From positions 1-62,406 of the forward strand of contig UPZS01000006.1 in the NCBI GenBank assembly GCA_900538905.1: a stretch of 62,406 nucleotides of DNA, given 5' to 3'. The notes below the pieces were generated by a model. It was given only the letters and a program-made list of their open reading frames with translations. It was not told the DNA's origin and did no database searches. Positions 7,029 through 14,391 of the stretch are shown in pieces. The first letter of the stretch is position 1, and each line of letters opens with the position of its first letter. This stretch comes from an uncultured Sutterella sp. (GTDB lineage Bacteria > Pseudomonadota > Gammaproteobacteria > Burkholderiales > Burkholderiaceae_F). The translations under genes and the position numbers were made by a program.

Positions 7029-9434
7029 TTATTTGCGTAGCGTTGCACCCAGGTCAGCAAATGCCTGTTCCACAGCAACGAAGGCCGCTTCAGCTTCTTT
7101 TTCGCCGATGGCCTCAGAGCCCTGCGTCGAGAGCGTCAGGCGGAACGCCATGCTCTTTTCTGCAGAAGTCTCGGGGCGATAGACATCAAAGAGATCAAGC
7201 GACTCAATGATCATCGCTTCGGGCTTCGTACGGCGAATGCGAGCGACGGCATCCTGCAACTGAGCACAAGTGACATCGTTGGGCACCGTCACGCTGATGT
7301 CGCGGTGAACCGGTTGGAACTTACTCACTGCTCGAGCACTCGGCACATCCAACTCGCACAAGGGCGCAACTTCAAGCTCAAACACCACAGGGGGCTTCGG
7401 AAGTTCATAGACACGGCACACCTTCGGATGAAGTTCTCCGACAAAACCGACAGCCTTGCCGTTGACAATCACGCGAGCGCAACGTCCCGGATGCATGGCC
7501 GGATGCGTGGCCGCCTCAAACGTAGCCTTGAGCGGAGCGACCAGATTCTCCACGTCGCCCTTGACGTCAAAGAAATCTACCGGACGCTTGGCCTCTGCCC
7601 AACAATCTTCGTGTGCATCGCCGTAGACAAGGCCAGCCACATGCAAAGGCTGACGAACACCCTTGACCGTCGTTTCGCTATCACCAACTGTTTCATCCGG
7701 GAAGAACACGCGGCCGAGTTCAAAGACGCGAACGTTATCCGCCTTGCGGTTGAGATTAAAGCGCAGAATGTCAACAAGACCGCCCAAAAGTTGCGTGCGC
7801 ATCACCGAAAGCTGACTTGCGATCGGATTAAGCAAACGAATCGGCTTGTCATTATCTGCAAAGTCTTTTTCCCACTGTTCCTGTACAAAGCTAAAGTTCA
7901 CGAGTTCCTGGTAGCCGAGGCCGGCCAGAGACAGACGAAGCGCGTGGTTGGAACGAGTGCCCTCTGCAGGACTGCGCATGCCGCAACGTGCCAACGGCGG
8001 CAAATCTGGAAGTTTTTCGTAGCCGTACAAACGAGCAACTTCTTCCACAAGATCCTCTTCGATTTCGATATCAAAGCGGTAGGCGGGACTCGTCACAACA
8101 AAATCGGCACCTTCTCGAGTGAATTCAAAGCCAAGGCGCGTAAAGGCTTCGGCCATGAATTCGTCGGAAATGTCAACACCGACGATCTTGCGGCAACGAT
8201 CAGGACGCATGCGAACCACGCGAACAGCGGGCAGATTGACGCACTGATCGTCAACAGGACCAACGCGGGTCTCGGGCGTACCGCAAATTTCGAGCACAAG
8301 CTTAGTAACGTAATTCATGTGCTCGACATTCGAAGCCCAGTCAACACCACGTTCGAAGCGATAAGCGGCATCGGTCGAGAAATTGAGCTTACGGCAACGG
8401 CCCTGGATGGACACCTGCTGCCAGAAGGCGGCTTCGATAAACACATTGACCGTATCATCGCTGATTGAGGTCGGTTCACCGCCCATAATGCCGGCGATGG
8501 CCTGCGGACCGGCTTCGTCACACACAACGCCGAAGTATTCGTTCAATTCAGGCATCTGACCGTTGAGCAATTCGAGCTTTTCGCCCTGCTTGGCCCAGCG
8601 CACCGTCACGTCGCCCGTAAGCTTGTCGAGATCAAAGAAGTGCGTAGGACGACCCAGCTCCAGCATGACGTAGTTGGAGATATCGACCAAGGCGGAAATG
8701 CTGCGTTGACCCGAGCGTTCCAGACGATCCTTCATCCATTGAGGCGTCGGGGCTTTAGCGTTGAGTCCCTTGATGACACGACCGGTGAAGCGGCCACACA
8801 GCTCAGGAGCTTCGATGTGCACAGGTTTGACGCACTCGCAAGTCGGTTCCACAGCATCGAACTTGGGCATATTGAGAGGCGCACCTGTGATGGCGTGTAC
8901 ATCTCGTGCTACACCGATGATCGAAAGCGCATCGCCGCGGTTGGGCGTGAGCTTGATTTCAAAGCGCTTGTCATCAAGTTTGGCGTATTCGCGAATATCC
9001 ATGCCGACAGGAGCATCCGCCGGCAGAATCCACAGGCCCTGATGGTCTTCGTTGATGCCGAGTTCGCGAGACGAGCACAGCATGCCGAAACTTTCGACGC
9101 CGCGCATCTTAGCCTTCTTGATCTTGAAGTTGCCGGGCAACACGGCGCCAATCAAAGCACAAGGCACTTTGACGCCGGTCTTAACATTGGGAGCACCACA
9201 CACAATTTGCAGCAATTCCGGTGCGCCAACGTTGACCTTGCAAACATGCAGATGATCAGAATTTTCGTGATCAACGCAGTCGACGACTTCGGCAACCACC
9301 ACGCCTTCAAAAGCAGGCGCAATCGCCGAGCAATCTTCGACTTCAAGACCGGCCATGGTCATGGCTTCGGCCAGCTCGTCGCTCGTCAAATCAGGATTGA
9401 CGACACTGCGCAGCCATTCTTCGGAAAACAACAT
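7029..9434 (-). CDS. pheT: phenylalanine--tRNA ligase beta subunit
   Basis: Beta subunit (801 residues) of the cytoplasmic (alpha-beta)2 phenylalanyl-tRNA synthetase. The N-terminal tRNA-binding OB domain is recognisable (VVVAEVVDCVDHENSDHLHVCKV, about 45-67), followed by the B3/B4 editing region, the B5 DNA-binding-like domain and a C-terminal ferredoxin-like anticodon-binding domain (FQPVHRDISV). Length matches the family (about 795 in E. coli). The start has GAGGAG 9 bases upstream, and the pheS stop is 20 bases upstream, so the subunits are co-expressed. Confidence 0.96.
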   Translation of the reverse strand: MLFSEEWLRSVVNPDLTSDELAEAMTMAGLEVEDCSAIAPAFEGVVVAEVVDCVDHENSDHLHVCKVNVGAPELLQIVCGAPNVKTGVKVPCALIGAVLPGNFKIKKAKMRGVESFGMLCSSRELGINEDHQGLWILPADAPVGMDIREYAKLDDKRFEIKLTPNRGDALSIIGVARDVHAITGAPLNMPKFDAVEPTCECVKPVHIEAPELCGRFTGRVIKGLNAKAPTPQWMKDRLERSGQRSISALVDISNYVMLELGRPTHFFDLDKLTGDVTVRWAKQGEKLELLNGQMPELNEYFGVVCDEAGPQAIAGIMGGEPTSISDDTVNVFIEAAFWQQVSIQGRCRKLNFSTDAAYRFERGVDWASNVEHMNYVTKLVLEICGTPETRVGPVDDQCVNLPAVRVVRMRPDRCRKIVGVDISDEFMAEAFTRLGFEFTREGADFVVTSPAYRFDIEIEEDLVEEVARLYGYEKLPDLPPLARCGMRSPAEGTRSNHALRLSLAGLGYQELVNFSFVQEQWEKDFADNDKPIRLLNPIASQLSVMRTQLLGGLVDILRFNLNRKADNVRVFELGRVFFPDETVGDSETTVKGVRQPLHVAGLVYGDAHEDCWAEAKRPVDFFDVKGDVENLVAPLKATFEAATHPAMHPGRCARVIVNGKAVGFVGELHPKVCRVYELPKPPVVFELEVAPLCELDVPSARAVSKFQPVHRDISVTVPNDVTCAQLQDAVARIRRTKPEAMIIESLDLFDVYRPETSAEKSMAFRLTLSTQGSEAIGEKEAEAAFVAVEQAFADLGATLRK

Positions 9435-9454
9435 TTTTTCTATCTCCTCACCGA

Positions 9455-10471
9455 TTATTTGAACTGGCGCAAGAAGCGCAGATCGCCTTCAAAGAACAGG
9501 CGCAAATCGTCAATGCCGTAGCGCAGCATCGTCAGGCGTTCAAGACCGGAACCAAAGGCAAAACCAATGTACTTTTCAGGATCCAGACCGTAGTTGCGAA
9601 TGACGTTAGGATGCACCTCGCCGGCACCGGAAATTTCAAGCCACTTGCCTTTACGCGGTCCGCTGGTAAAGGCCATATCCACTTCGACACTGGGTTCGGT
9701 AAAGGGGAAGTAACTCGGACGGAAGCGAACCTTAAGGTCTTCAGTTTCAAAGAAGCGACGCAGGAAGTCGGTGTAGACGCCCTTCAGGTCTGCAAAGGAA
9801 ATATTTTCAGCGACCCAAAGACCTTCGACCTGATGGAACATCGGCGAATGCGTGGCGTCGCTATCAACACGATACGTACGTCCCGGTGCAATTACCTTGA
9901 TCGGAGGCGTGTGGGTCCGGGCATAACGCACCTGCATCGGCGAGGTATGCGGACGCAACGGCAGTTGCATTCCCTTTTCATCGCAACGATCCACATAGAA
10001 GGTATCTTGCATGGAGCGAGCAGGATGGTTCGGGGGATTGTTAAGCGCAGTGAAGCTATACCAGTCGCTTTCGATTTCGGGGCCATCAGCCACATCAAAT
10101 CCAATGGAAGCAAAAATTTCTTCAATGCGCATCCAGGTACGAATTACAGGATGGATGCCACCGCGGGCAATACGGCGGCCCGGTAGCGTCACGTCAACCG
10201 CTTCGGCAGTCAGCTTGGCCTGCATGGCTGCATCGGCAAGCTCTTCGCGGCGAGCATTCAAAAGAGCCTCGATTTGAGCCTTTGCCTTATTGATGGCCGG
10301 ACCGCGCTCGCGCTTTTGCTCCGGCGTAAGGCCGGCCAGTCCACGCATCAGCGCAGTGATGGCTCCGTTTTTGCCAATGTACTTTGCTTTGGCGTCTTCG
10401 AGCGCGGCATTTTGTTGAGCGGCCGCGAAATCGGCACGTGCCGATTCCACGATTTGCACTAAATCATCCAT
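9455..10471 (-). CDS. pheS: phenylalanine--tRNA ligase alpha subunit
   Basis: Catalytic alpha subunit (338 residues), which activates phenylalanine and charges tRNA-Phe with PheT. It has an N-terminal coiled coil (about 1-90) and a class II core. Motif 2 is present ([33 protein letters not shown]) as is motif 3 near the C-terminus ([22 protein letters not shown]). It lies 239 bases downstream of rplT with a strong terminator between, so pheST-ihfA is probably a separate unit. I found no phenylalanine-rich leader peptide like enterobacterial pheM. Confidence 0.96.
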   Translation of the reverse strand: MDDLVQIVESARADFAAAQQNAALEDAKAKYIGKNGAITALMRGLAGLTPEQKRERGPAINKAKAQIEALLNARREELADAAMQAKLTAEAVDVTLPGRRIARGGIHPVIRTWMRIEEIFASIGFDVADGPEIESDWYSFTALNNPPNHPARSMQDTFYVDRCDEKGMQLPLRPHTSPMQVRYARTHTPPIKVIAPGRTYRVDSDATHSPMFHQVEGLWVAENISFADLKGVYTDFLRRFFETEDLKVRFRPSYFPFTEPSVEVDMAFTSGPRKGKWLEISGAGEVHPNVIRNYGLDPEKYIGFAFGSGLERLTMLRYGIDDLRLFFEGDLRFLRQFK

Positions 10472-10558
10472 TTCTTCACACCCGGTGGATTTTCAATCAA
10501 TTGTCTATTCGAATCGGCGCTCGAGCGGTTGCGCACAAGTGTCGACTCATCCGTCTCA

Positions 10559-10572
10559 TGTTCACGAGAACA
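10559..10572. promoter_or_regulatory. perfect palindrome upstream of pheS
   Basis: TGTTCACGAGAACA is a TGTTC-N4-GAACA palindrome, with partial symmetry extending outward on both sides. It sits about 90 bases before the pheS ATG and downstream of the rplT terminator, in the segment that must contain the pheST promoter. An operator role is inference. Confidence 0.4.
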
Positions 10573-10602
10573 AGATGACGCAATTTTGGCGAATTTTCGT
10601 CT

Positions 10603-10647
10603 AAAAAAAAGAGGTCCGGCCACTTTTCAGCACCGAACCTCTTTTTT
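10603..10647 (-). terminator. intrinsic terminator after rplT
   Basis: On the minus strand AAAAAAGAGGT (10647-10637) pairs with ACCTCTTTTTT (10615-10605), with extra inner pairs, followed by an uninterrupted T-run. It separates the thrS-infC-rpmI-rplT unit from pheST-ihfA. Confidence 0.85.
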
Positions 10648-10710
10648 GATCGAACCGCCGCTTCCGGCAACACCGTCAGCAAACGGTTCTACACATGCTC
10701 CCTGCTCGGA

Positions 10711-11067
10711 TTAAGCCAGAGCAGCCTTAGCCTGAGCAACGAGGCTGGCGAAACCGGCCTTGTCGAACACAGCCATGTCAGCCAAAACCTTGCGGTCGAG
10801 CATCACGCCGGCCTTCTTGAGACCGTTCATGAAGCGGCTGTATGTCATACCGTTGGAGCGGGTTGCAGCGTTGATACGAGCGATCCACAGACGGCGGAAC
10901 ACGTGCTTCTTGTCGCGGCGGTCACGATAAGCGTACTGACCGGCACGCATCACAGCCTGCTTGGCAACGCGGAAAACGTTGTTGCGACGCAGACGGAAGC
11001 CCTTAGCGAGGGCAAGAATCTTCTTGTGACGGGCACGAGCCGTCACGCCACGTTTTACTCGGGGCAT
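10711..11067 (-). CDS. rplT: 50S ribosomal protein L20
   Basis: Ribosomal protein of 118 residues, rich in Arg and Lys, essential for early 50S assembly on 23S rRNA. It opens with the family signature [17 protein letters not shown] and contains [16 protein letters not shown]. It lies 18 bases after rpmI, with AGAGGAGAGGA upstream of the ATG. In E. coli L20 represses translation of rpmI-rplT by binding its own mRNA leader; the hairpin between infC and rpmI here is the place to look for an equivalent. Confidence 0.97.
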   Translation of the reverse strand: MPRVKRGVTARARHKKILALAKGFRLRRNNVFRVAKQAVMRAGQYAYRDRRDKKHVFRRLWIARINAATRSNGMTYSRFMNGLKKAGVMLDRKVLADMAVFDKAGFASLVAQAKAALA

Positions 11068-11085
11068 CTCTATCCTCTCCTCTTA

Positions 11086-11283
11086 TTAAGCGTAAGGCAT
11101 CATGCGGTGAATCGACTTGCTGTCAGACTCGTGGATGGTGACCATGCCGCGGAGGTGACGCTTGTTCTTCGTCGAACGATGGGTCAGGATATGACGCTTG
11201 GTGGCGTGGGCACGCTTGATGGAACCGCCGGCGCGGACCTTGAAGCGCTTGCTCGCAGCCTTCTTAGTTTTCATCTTCGGCAT
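11086..11283 (-). CDS. rpmI: 50S ribosomal protein L35
   Basis: Ribosomal protein of 65 residues matching the L35 pattern: [14 protein letters not shown] at the N-terminus and a central [32 protein letters not shown] lies 9 bases upstream of the ATG. It is co-transcribed with rplT and follows infC by 149 bases. Confidence 0.97.
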   Translation of the reverse strand: MPKMKTKKAASKRFKVRAGGSIKRAHATKRHILTHRSTKNKRHLRGMVTIHESDSKSIHRMMPYA

Positions 11284-11371
11284 TTGCCGTATTTCCTCAT
11301 GATTTGTCGGAACTCCAGGCGCGGGAATCTTTGCTCCCGACTTCTTTTGCCCGCCCCGACTTTTTAAAAAG

Positions 11372-11401
11372 CCAGAAGCGCAAATTCCCTTGCGCTTCTG
11401 G
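11372..11401 (-). terminator. strong hairpin between infC and rpmI
   Basis: Two perfect 12-base arms (CCAGAAGCGCAA and its complement) enclose a 6-base loop. On the minus strand a short CTTTTT run follows. It may be a partial terminator that lowers expression of rpmI-rplT relative to infC, or part of an L20-type control element. Position and strength are seen; function is inferred. Confidence 0.6.
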
Positions 11402-11432
11402 GCGTTAAGAGCGTGCGATTATACACGCATTT

Positions 11433-11954
11433 TTATTTTTTGCGCTTGGGAGCGAGCACCATGATCATCTGGCGCCCCTCAAGCTTCGGCTGCAGCTCGA
11501 TCTGTGCTTCTTCTGCGAGTTCATCTCGAATGCGGTGCATGATCTGGGCACCCAAATCCTGATGAGCCATTTCACGGCCGCGATAGCGCAGCGTTACCTT
11601 GGCCTTGTCGCCGTCGGCCAAGAAGCGGCGAAGAGCGCGCAGCTTGGTCTGGTAGTCATTTTCGTCAGTGGCAGGGCGGAATTTGACTTCCTTAACCTGA
11701 ATCACCTTCTGACGAGCCTTCATTTCCTGAGCCTTCTTCTGCTCCTGATAACGGAACTTACCGTAATCCATCAGGCGGCAAACCGGGGGCTGAGCGTTAG
11801 GCGCGACCTCTACGAGATCCACGTCGTAATCTTCAGCCATCCGAAGCGCTTCGGCCGTCGAAACAATACCGATCTGGGCGCCGTCAACGCCCGTCAGTCG
11901 AACCTCAGGTACCCGAATCTCACGATTGATTCGGTGATTGCGATCTTGTGCTAT
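11433..11954 (-). CDS. infC: translation initiation factor IF-3, AUA start
   Basis: IF-3 (173 residues) keeps 30S subunits free and checks start codons and initiator tRNA. Only residues 39 onward follow an ATG, but the conserved N-terminus ([16 protein letters not shown]) continues in frame upstream. The first plausible initiator before it is ATA at 11954, with GGGAG 7 bases upstream and no ATG, GTG or TTG in frame. IF-3 genes generally use rare start codons (AUU in E. coli) because IF-3 represses initiation at them and so controls itself; AUA fits that logic. The C-terminal domain ([12 protein letters not shown]) is intact. Confidence 0.92.
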   Translation of the reverse strand: MAQDRNHRINREIRVPEVRLTGVDGAQIGIVSTAEALRMAEDYDVDLVEVAPNAQPPVCRLMDYGKFRYQEQKKAQEMKARQKVIQVKEVKFRPATDENDYQTKLRALRRFLADGDKAKVTLRYRGREMAHQDLGAQIMHRIRDELAEEAQIELQPKLEGRQMIMVLAPKRKK

Positions 11955-11982
11955 GGCACGTCTCCCAAAATAGTTTTATTTG

Positions 11983-12008
11983 ATGCGCCTCCACTAGGCA
12001 TGGCGCAT
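11983..12008 (-). promoter_or_regulatory. hairpin in the infC ribosome-binding region
   Basis: ATGCGCC (11983-11989) pairs with GGCGCAT (12002-12008). The stem lies between the thrS stop and the infC start, about 28 bases before the AUA codon. No T-run follows. It may influence infC translation. Confidence 0.45.
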
Positions 12009-12024
12009 TCTGATCAATGTGTGA

Positions 12025-13944
12025 TCAATCGTCCGTGTTCTTGCGGGACTGATCCTCACTCACCACACGGGCAATAAATTCCTCAATAGGCATGACGCCA
12101 AGGTTTTTGCCTCCGCGTGCACGCACGCTGACCGTGCCGGACTGAGCCTCTTTGTCACCGACAACGGCGATGTAAGGCAGCTTCTGCAAAGTCAGTTCGC
12201 GGATTTTATAGTTGATCTTTTGACTGCGCAAATCTTCAACGACACGAATTCCGGCTTCGCGCATCTTTCGCGCAACATCGGCGGCAAATTCGGACTGTGC
12301 ATCCGTAATAGAAGCCACTGCTACCTGAACCGGAGAGAGCCACACAGGCATAGCACCGGCGTAGTGTTCGATCAACATACCGATCCAACGCTCGAGCGAA
12401 CCGAGAATGGCACGATGCAACATCACAGGCACCTTGCGTGAATTGTCTTCGGCAACATATTCGGCACCCAGGCGTCCCGGCATCTGGAAGTCGACCTGAA
12501 TCGTACCGCACTGCCAGGTTCGGCCGAGGCAATCCTTGAGGTGATACTCAATCTTCGGGCCGTAGAAGGCACCTTCACCCGGCAGAATTTCATACGGCAA
12601 CCCACAGGCATCGAGCGACTCGATCAAAGCGGCTTCGGCTTTGTCCCAAACAGCATCTTCACCGATACGCATTTCCGGACGAGTCGCCACTTTGTAGAGA
12701 ATGTCTTCAAAACCGAACGTGTGATAGACATCGCGCACGATACGAGTGAAATCCATGCATTCCTTCAGGATCTGATCTTCCGTGCAGAAAATATGACCGT
12801 CGTCCTGGGTAAAACCACGCACTCGCATCAAACCGTGCAACGCACCCGATGGCTCATTACGATGGCACTGACCGAATTCGCCGTAGCGGAGCGGAAGATC
12901 GCGGTAGCTGCGCAAGCCCGAATTAAAGAGCTGAATGTGCCCCGGACAGTTCATCGGTTTGAGCGCGTAGTAGCGGTTTTCCGATTCGGTTGTAAACATA
13001 TTGCTGCGGTACTTGGCCCAATGACCGGAGCGCTCCCACAAAGAGCGATCGAGCAGCTGCGGTGCCTTAACTTCCTGATAGCCATTTTCGCGATAAATGC
13101 GGCGCATGAACTGTTCAACAACCTGCCACAGCGTCCAACCCTTGGCATGCCAAAAGATCAGACCCGGAGCTTCCTCCTGCAGATGGAAAAGATCGAGTTC
13201 CTTGCCCAAACGGCGATGGTCACGCTTTTCGGCCTCGGCGAGCATCGTTAGATAGGCTTCCTGATCTTCTTTCTTTGCCCAGGCAGTACCATAGATGCGC
13301 TGCAGCATTTCGTTCTTGCTGTCGCCACGCCAATATGCACCGGCCACCTTCATGAGCTTGAAGACCTTGAGTTTGCCCGTGCTCGGTACGTGAGGTCCGC
13401 GGCACAAATCCGTGAAGTCTCCCTGACGGTAAAGAGAAATAATTTCTCCTGCAGGAATTTCGCTGATAATTTCAGCCTTGTAGTGCTCGCCGATGCTCTT
13501 GAAATATGCAATGGCTTCATCGCGCGGCAACGTATAGCGCTCGAGCGGAATGTCCTTTTTCACAAGTTCCTTCATTCGAGCTTCGATCTTTTCGAGATCT
13601 TCGGGCGTGAAGGCGCGCTCAAACTTGAAGTCGTAGTAAAAGCCATTTTCAATGGCCGGTCCGATCGTCACTTCAGCCGTCGGGTAAAGCTCCTTGACAG
13701 CTTGAGCCATCAGGTGCGAAGTAGAGTGACGAATCAGCTCAAGAGCTTCGGGGTCCTTTGCCGTGACGATGGCAACGTTGGCATCCGTCTCAACAATGTG
13801 AGACAAATCGACGAGCTTGTTGTCAACCTTGCCGGCAAGAGCAGCCTTGGCAAGGCCGGTACCGATAGATGCAGCAATGTCACCCACAGAGAGCGGTCCT
13901 TCGTATTGGCGAACGGAACCGTCGGGCAAAGTGATGGAAAGCAT
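12025..13944 (-). CDS. thrS: threonine--tRNA ligase
   Basis: Class II synthetase of 639 residues, normal for the family. An N-terminal TGS domain (about 1-62) precedes the editing domain that removes Ser from tRNA-Thr ([12 protein letters not shown]; the second zinc-like histidine region follows). The catalytic core includes MNCPGHI with a zinc cysteine and ends in an anticodon-binding domain. It is first structural gene of thrS-infC-rpmI-rplT. The start codon lies about 60 bases after a strong terminator in its leader, so read-through appears to be required. Confidence 0.97.
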   Translation of the reverse strand: MLSITLPDGSVRQYEGPLSVGDIAASIGTGLAKAALAGKVDNKLVDLSHIVETDANVAIVTAKDPEALELIRHSTSHLMAQAVKELYPTAEVTIGPAIENGFYYDFKFERAFTPEDLEKIEARMKELVKKDIPLERYTLPRDEAIAYFKSIGEHYKAEIISEIPAGEIISLYRQGDFTDLCRGPHVPSTGKLKVFKLMKVAGAYWRGDSKNEMLQRIYGTAWAKKEDQEAYLTMLAEAEKRDHRRLGKELDLFHLQEEAPGLIFWHAKGWTLWQVVEQFMRRIYRENGYQEVKAPQLLDRSLWERSGHWAKYRSNMFTTESENRYYALKPMNCPGHIQLFNSGLRSYRDLPLRYGEFGQCHRNEPSGALHGLMRVRGFTQDDGHIFCTEDQILKECMDFTRIVRDVYHTFGFEDILYKVATRPEMRIGEDAVWDKAEAALIESLDACGLPYEILPGEGAFYGPKIEYHLKDCLGRTWQCGTIQVDFQMPGRLGAEYVAEDNSRKVPVMLHRAILGSLERWIGMLIEHYAGAMPVWLSPVQVAVASITDAQSEFAADVARKMREAGIRVVEDLRSQKINYKIRELTLQKLPYIAVVGDKEAQSGTVSVRARGGKNLGVMPIEEFIARVVSEDQSRKNTDD

Positions 13945-14002
13945 TTCTAATCCCTTTCGTTTTAGCGTTGCGCAAATGGCTTCACGCGCGGCCGAAATAA
14001 AA

Positions 14003-14036
14003 AAAAGAGTGCTGACTCTGTGAGCCGCACTCTTTT
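14003..14036 (-). terminator. intrinsic terminator in the thrS leader (attenuator)
   Basis: On the minus strand AAAAGAGTGC (14036-14027) pairs with GCACTCTTTT (14012-14003) and the T-run continues for eight bases. It stands between tRNA-Val and thrS. The 58 bases between it and the thrS ATG contain no recognisable -35/-10 pair. Confidence 0.85.
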
Positions 14037-14066
14037 CCTATTCAACACCTTCGCGCGCCCGCAGAC

Positions 14067-14114
14067 TTACTGTTTGCAGGTCTTCGTCGTTCGTACGATC
14101 TTAGACGCGCGCAT
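14067..14114 (-). CDS. putative threonine leader peptide of thrS
   Basis: A 15-codon ORF, MRASKIVRTTKTCKQ then TAA, lies between tRNA-Val and the attenuator. Codons 9, 10 and 12 are Thr (ACG, ACG, ACC). GGAG occurs 11 bases before the ATG, slightly far but usable. Three Thr of 15 at the position expected for a regulatory pause, directly before a terminator controlling threonyl-tRNA synthetase, suggest a leader peptide. Chance remains possible for so short an ORF. Confidence 0.5.
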   Translation of the reverse strand: MRASKIVRTTKTCKQ

Positions 14115-14138
14115 TTGCTAGGTGTCTCCAAAAAATTC

Positions 14139-14215
14139 TGGTAGGCACAATTGGACTCGAACCAACGACCCCCACCATGTCAAGGTGATGCTCTAACCAA
14201 CTGAGCTATGTGCCT
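14139..14215 (-). tRNA. tRNA-Val(GAC)
   Basis: A 77-base cloverleaf on the minus strand with encoded CCA. The acceptor stem is AGGCACA/TGTGCCT and the anticodon loop TTGACAT gives GAC; the T arm has TTCGAGT. No terminator follows directly; the first lies beyond the leader ORF, so the mature tRNA must be cut from a longer transcript that may continue into thrS. Confidence 0.95.
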
Positions 14216-14226
14216 GAGAGATGCGA

Positions 14227-14255
14227 ACTATACCCGTGCTTTTTCAGGAATGCAA
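14227..14255 (-). promoter_or_regulatory. promoter of tRNA-Val and probably thrS
   Basis: Minus-strand -35 TTGCAT (14255-14250) and -10 TATAGT (14232-14227), 17 bases apart, predict a start about 5 bases before the mature tRNA. It is the only convincing promoter between the relA terminator and thrS. Confidence 0.8.
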
Positions 14256-14343
14256 GTCTTTTTCCGAAAATTTTTGAACTTTTTTGCACTAAAGCACATA
14301 AGATATTGATTTTACAGAAAAACAATCCTAAGAACAAACCATC

Positions 14344-14380
14344 AAAAAAAAATGCCGTCAGGAAGACAAGTCCGGACGGC
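14344..14380 (-). terminator. intrinsic terminator after relA
   Basis: On the minus strand GCCGTC (14380-14375) pairs with GACGGC (14359-14354), followed by nine T. It ends the relA transcript and isolates the tRNA-Val promoter. Confidence 0.85.
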
Positions 14381-14391
14381 ACCTTTGTTTA

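Larger units (their letters stand above)
13945..14138 (-). promoter_or_regulatory. thrS leader with mutually exclusive RNA pairings
   Basis: Three pairings compete. (A) ACACCT (14125-14120) plus GCGCGC (14112-14107) pair with GCGCGC (14058-14053) plus AGGTGT (14050-14045), enclosing the leader ORF and covering the region just before its start. (B) GGTGTTGA (14049-14042) pairs with TCAGCACT (14015-14008), using G-U pairs. (C) is the terminator. B uses the 3' arm of C and the same bases as A. A ribosome paused on the Thr codons would disturb A, free GGTGTTGA for B and so prevent C. The pairings are seen; the switch is inferred. Confidence 0.55.

Noticed and set aside
7305..8468. 387-residue plus-strand open frame opposite pheT
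   Set aside because: Antisense of conserved pheT codons with no independent support.
10663..10698. short ORF MCRTVC between rplT and pheS as a leader peptide
   Set aside because: It has no phenylalanine codons and is only six codons long, so it cannot serve as a phenylalanine sensor.
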